Part shown: in pieces, positions 63,596 through 64,000 of the stretch
Layout of the letters: every line of letters starts with the position of its first letter
Numbering within the stretch: position 1 is the first letter of the stretch
NCBI GenBank assembly: GCA_900109895.1
Contig: FOBR01000003.1
Location: 1 to 64,000 of the forward strand
DNA length: 64,000 bases
Source: a bacterium A37T11
GTDB taxonomy: Bacteria > Bacteroidota > Bacteroidia > Sphingobacteriales > Sphingobacteriaceae
Direction of reading: 5' to 3'
Made by a program: the position numbers and the translations under genes
Notes under the pieces: generated by a model
Told to the model about the DNA's origin: nothing
Databases searched by the model: none
The model's input: only the letters and a program-made list of their open reading frames with translations

Positions 63596-64000
63596 TATTC
63601 AACATCTTCAAGAGGTTGTTTGACTCCTCTATAATCCATTGATTATTTTGGGCTAGGCGTTTAATGATATCTCTTTGTGTATGGGTTAATAGATAGTCTA
63701 TATTTCTATCCTTAATAGTCCATTTACTATTATGGCCCGTTTCCTCAATCCCTCTTGGGGCTCCGTTCGGCGTGAGTAGTCGAATCTCTGGTATTTTATC
63801 TTTTACCAGAGGATAAATGATAAATAAGCCGTCAAAATCCCAATCACAGGAATAATAAATGGGTAAACTTCTTGTATCAGCATAATCTAGTTTACCTATG
63901 TTTTTACCACCCGCATACCAAAGCTCTATACCGTGTTGACGAGGTTTGTCAGGTTTGGTGAGGAAATCGAGATTTTCACATAGGACAATGGCCTTAGGAT
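63576..64000 (-). CDS. Toprim/JetD C-terminal-like (DUF2220-like) protein, partial
   Basis: An open minus-strand frame runs from the right edge to the TAA at 63576-63578, giving 141 C-terminal residues. It contains AIVLCENLDFL (a Glu-Asn in a strand-loop, as in Toprim motif 1), WYAGGKNIGKL and IYYSCDWDFDGLFIIYPL, where the paired Asp residues fit Toprim motif 2 (DxD). Overall this resembles the C-terminal Toprim domain of Wadjet JetD and related DUF2220 proteins. The N-terminus lies outside the window, so whether the protein is JetD or a stand-alone nuclease is open. It converges on darG with a 20-base overlap. Confidence 0.7.
   Translation of the reverse strand, partial: PKAIVLCENLDFLTKPDKPRQHGIELWYAGGKNIGKLDYADTRSLPIYYSCDWDFDGLFIIYPLVKDKIPEIRLLTPNGAPRGIEETGHNSKWTIKDRNIDYLLTHTQRDIIKRLAQNNQWIIEESNNLLKMLNITPNTP

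Overview
The window reads as a chromosomal segment of a Bacteroidota bacterium, most likely of the Sphingobacteriales. The grounds are four SusC/SusD pairs, three ECF sigma/FecR anti-sigma pairs, -7 boxes of the TAnnTTTG type, A-rich leaders in place of strong Shine-Dalgarno sites, and families typical of the phylum (DUF4843, PKD-like lipoprotein, DUF6520-like peptide, a GldF/GldG-like fusion). I cannot name the species.

Layout. (1) 1-12.2 kb is mostly housekeeping: Kdo transferase (waaA), UDP-glucuronate decarboxylase, galE, a FtsX/MacB-type permease, a membrane metallophosphoesterase, ferrochelatase, ispH, PBP4-type dacB, an undescribed protein with a kinase-like core, a DoxX protein, gpmA and a small exported orphan. 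(2) 12.3-18.1 kb is a tripartite RND efflux operon closed by a strong terminator. (3) 18.2-30.7 kb is cassette 1: sigma, FecR, SusC (with STN domain), SusD, DUF4843 lipoprotein, PKD-like lipoprotein, then an ABC ATPase and a GldF-GldG-like fusion. A GH16 glucanase-like enzyme follows under its own promoter. (4) 31.9-41.2 kb is cassette 2, with the same gene order but no ABC genes. (5) 41.3-49.7 kb is cassette 3: sigma, FecR, a broken SusC, SusD and a TPR-thioredoxin lipoprotein-like protein. The SusC appears to have lost about 90 codons and the reading frame.

(6) 49.7-50.3 kb holds no convincing gene. It is an array of about 27 diverged units with an exact 21-bp period, centred on the palindrome CAGTACTG. 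(7) 50.3-52.9 kb is a scarred accessory stretch: an apparently N-truncated LytTR protein, a short gene tail, a pseudogene with a frameshift and a nonsense codon, and an unknown ORF. (8) 53.1-54.6 kb carries two MauE/DoxX-like membrane proteins and a DUF6520-like exported peptide. (9) 54.6-60.5 kb is a minus-strand operon: TlpA-like thioredoxin, SusC without STN, SusD. (10) 60.5-61.07 kb is non-coding and rich in inverted repeats. (11) 61.07-64 kb is a small defence island: an HTH regulator, DarT and DarG as one operon, convergent with a Toprim/JetD-C-like protein that runs off the end.

Functionally, cassettes 1-3 are self-regulating outer-membrane uptake systems. STN-bearing SusC receptors would signal through FecR to the sigma factor encoded with them. 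The absence of glycosidases inside the cassettes, and the ABC, thioredoxin and PKD-like partners, argue that they are not classical polysaccharide loci. The most unusual structures are the 21-bp phased palindrome array, the kinase-like orphan, the DarTG operon with its own HTH gene, and heptanucleotide repeat tracts lying inside two coding sequences.
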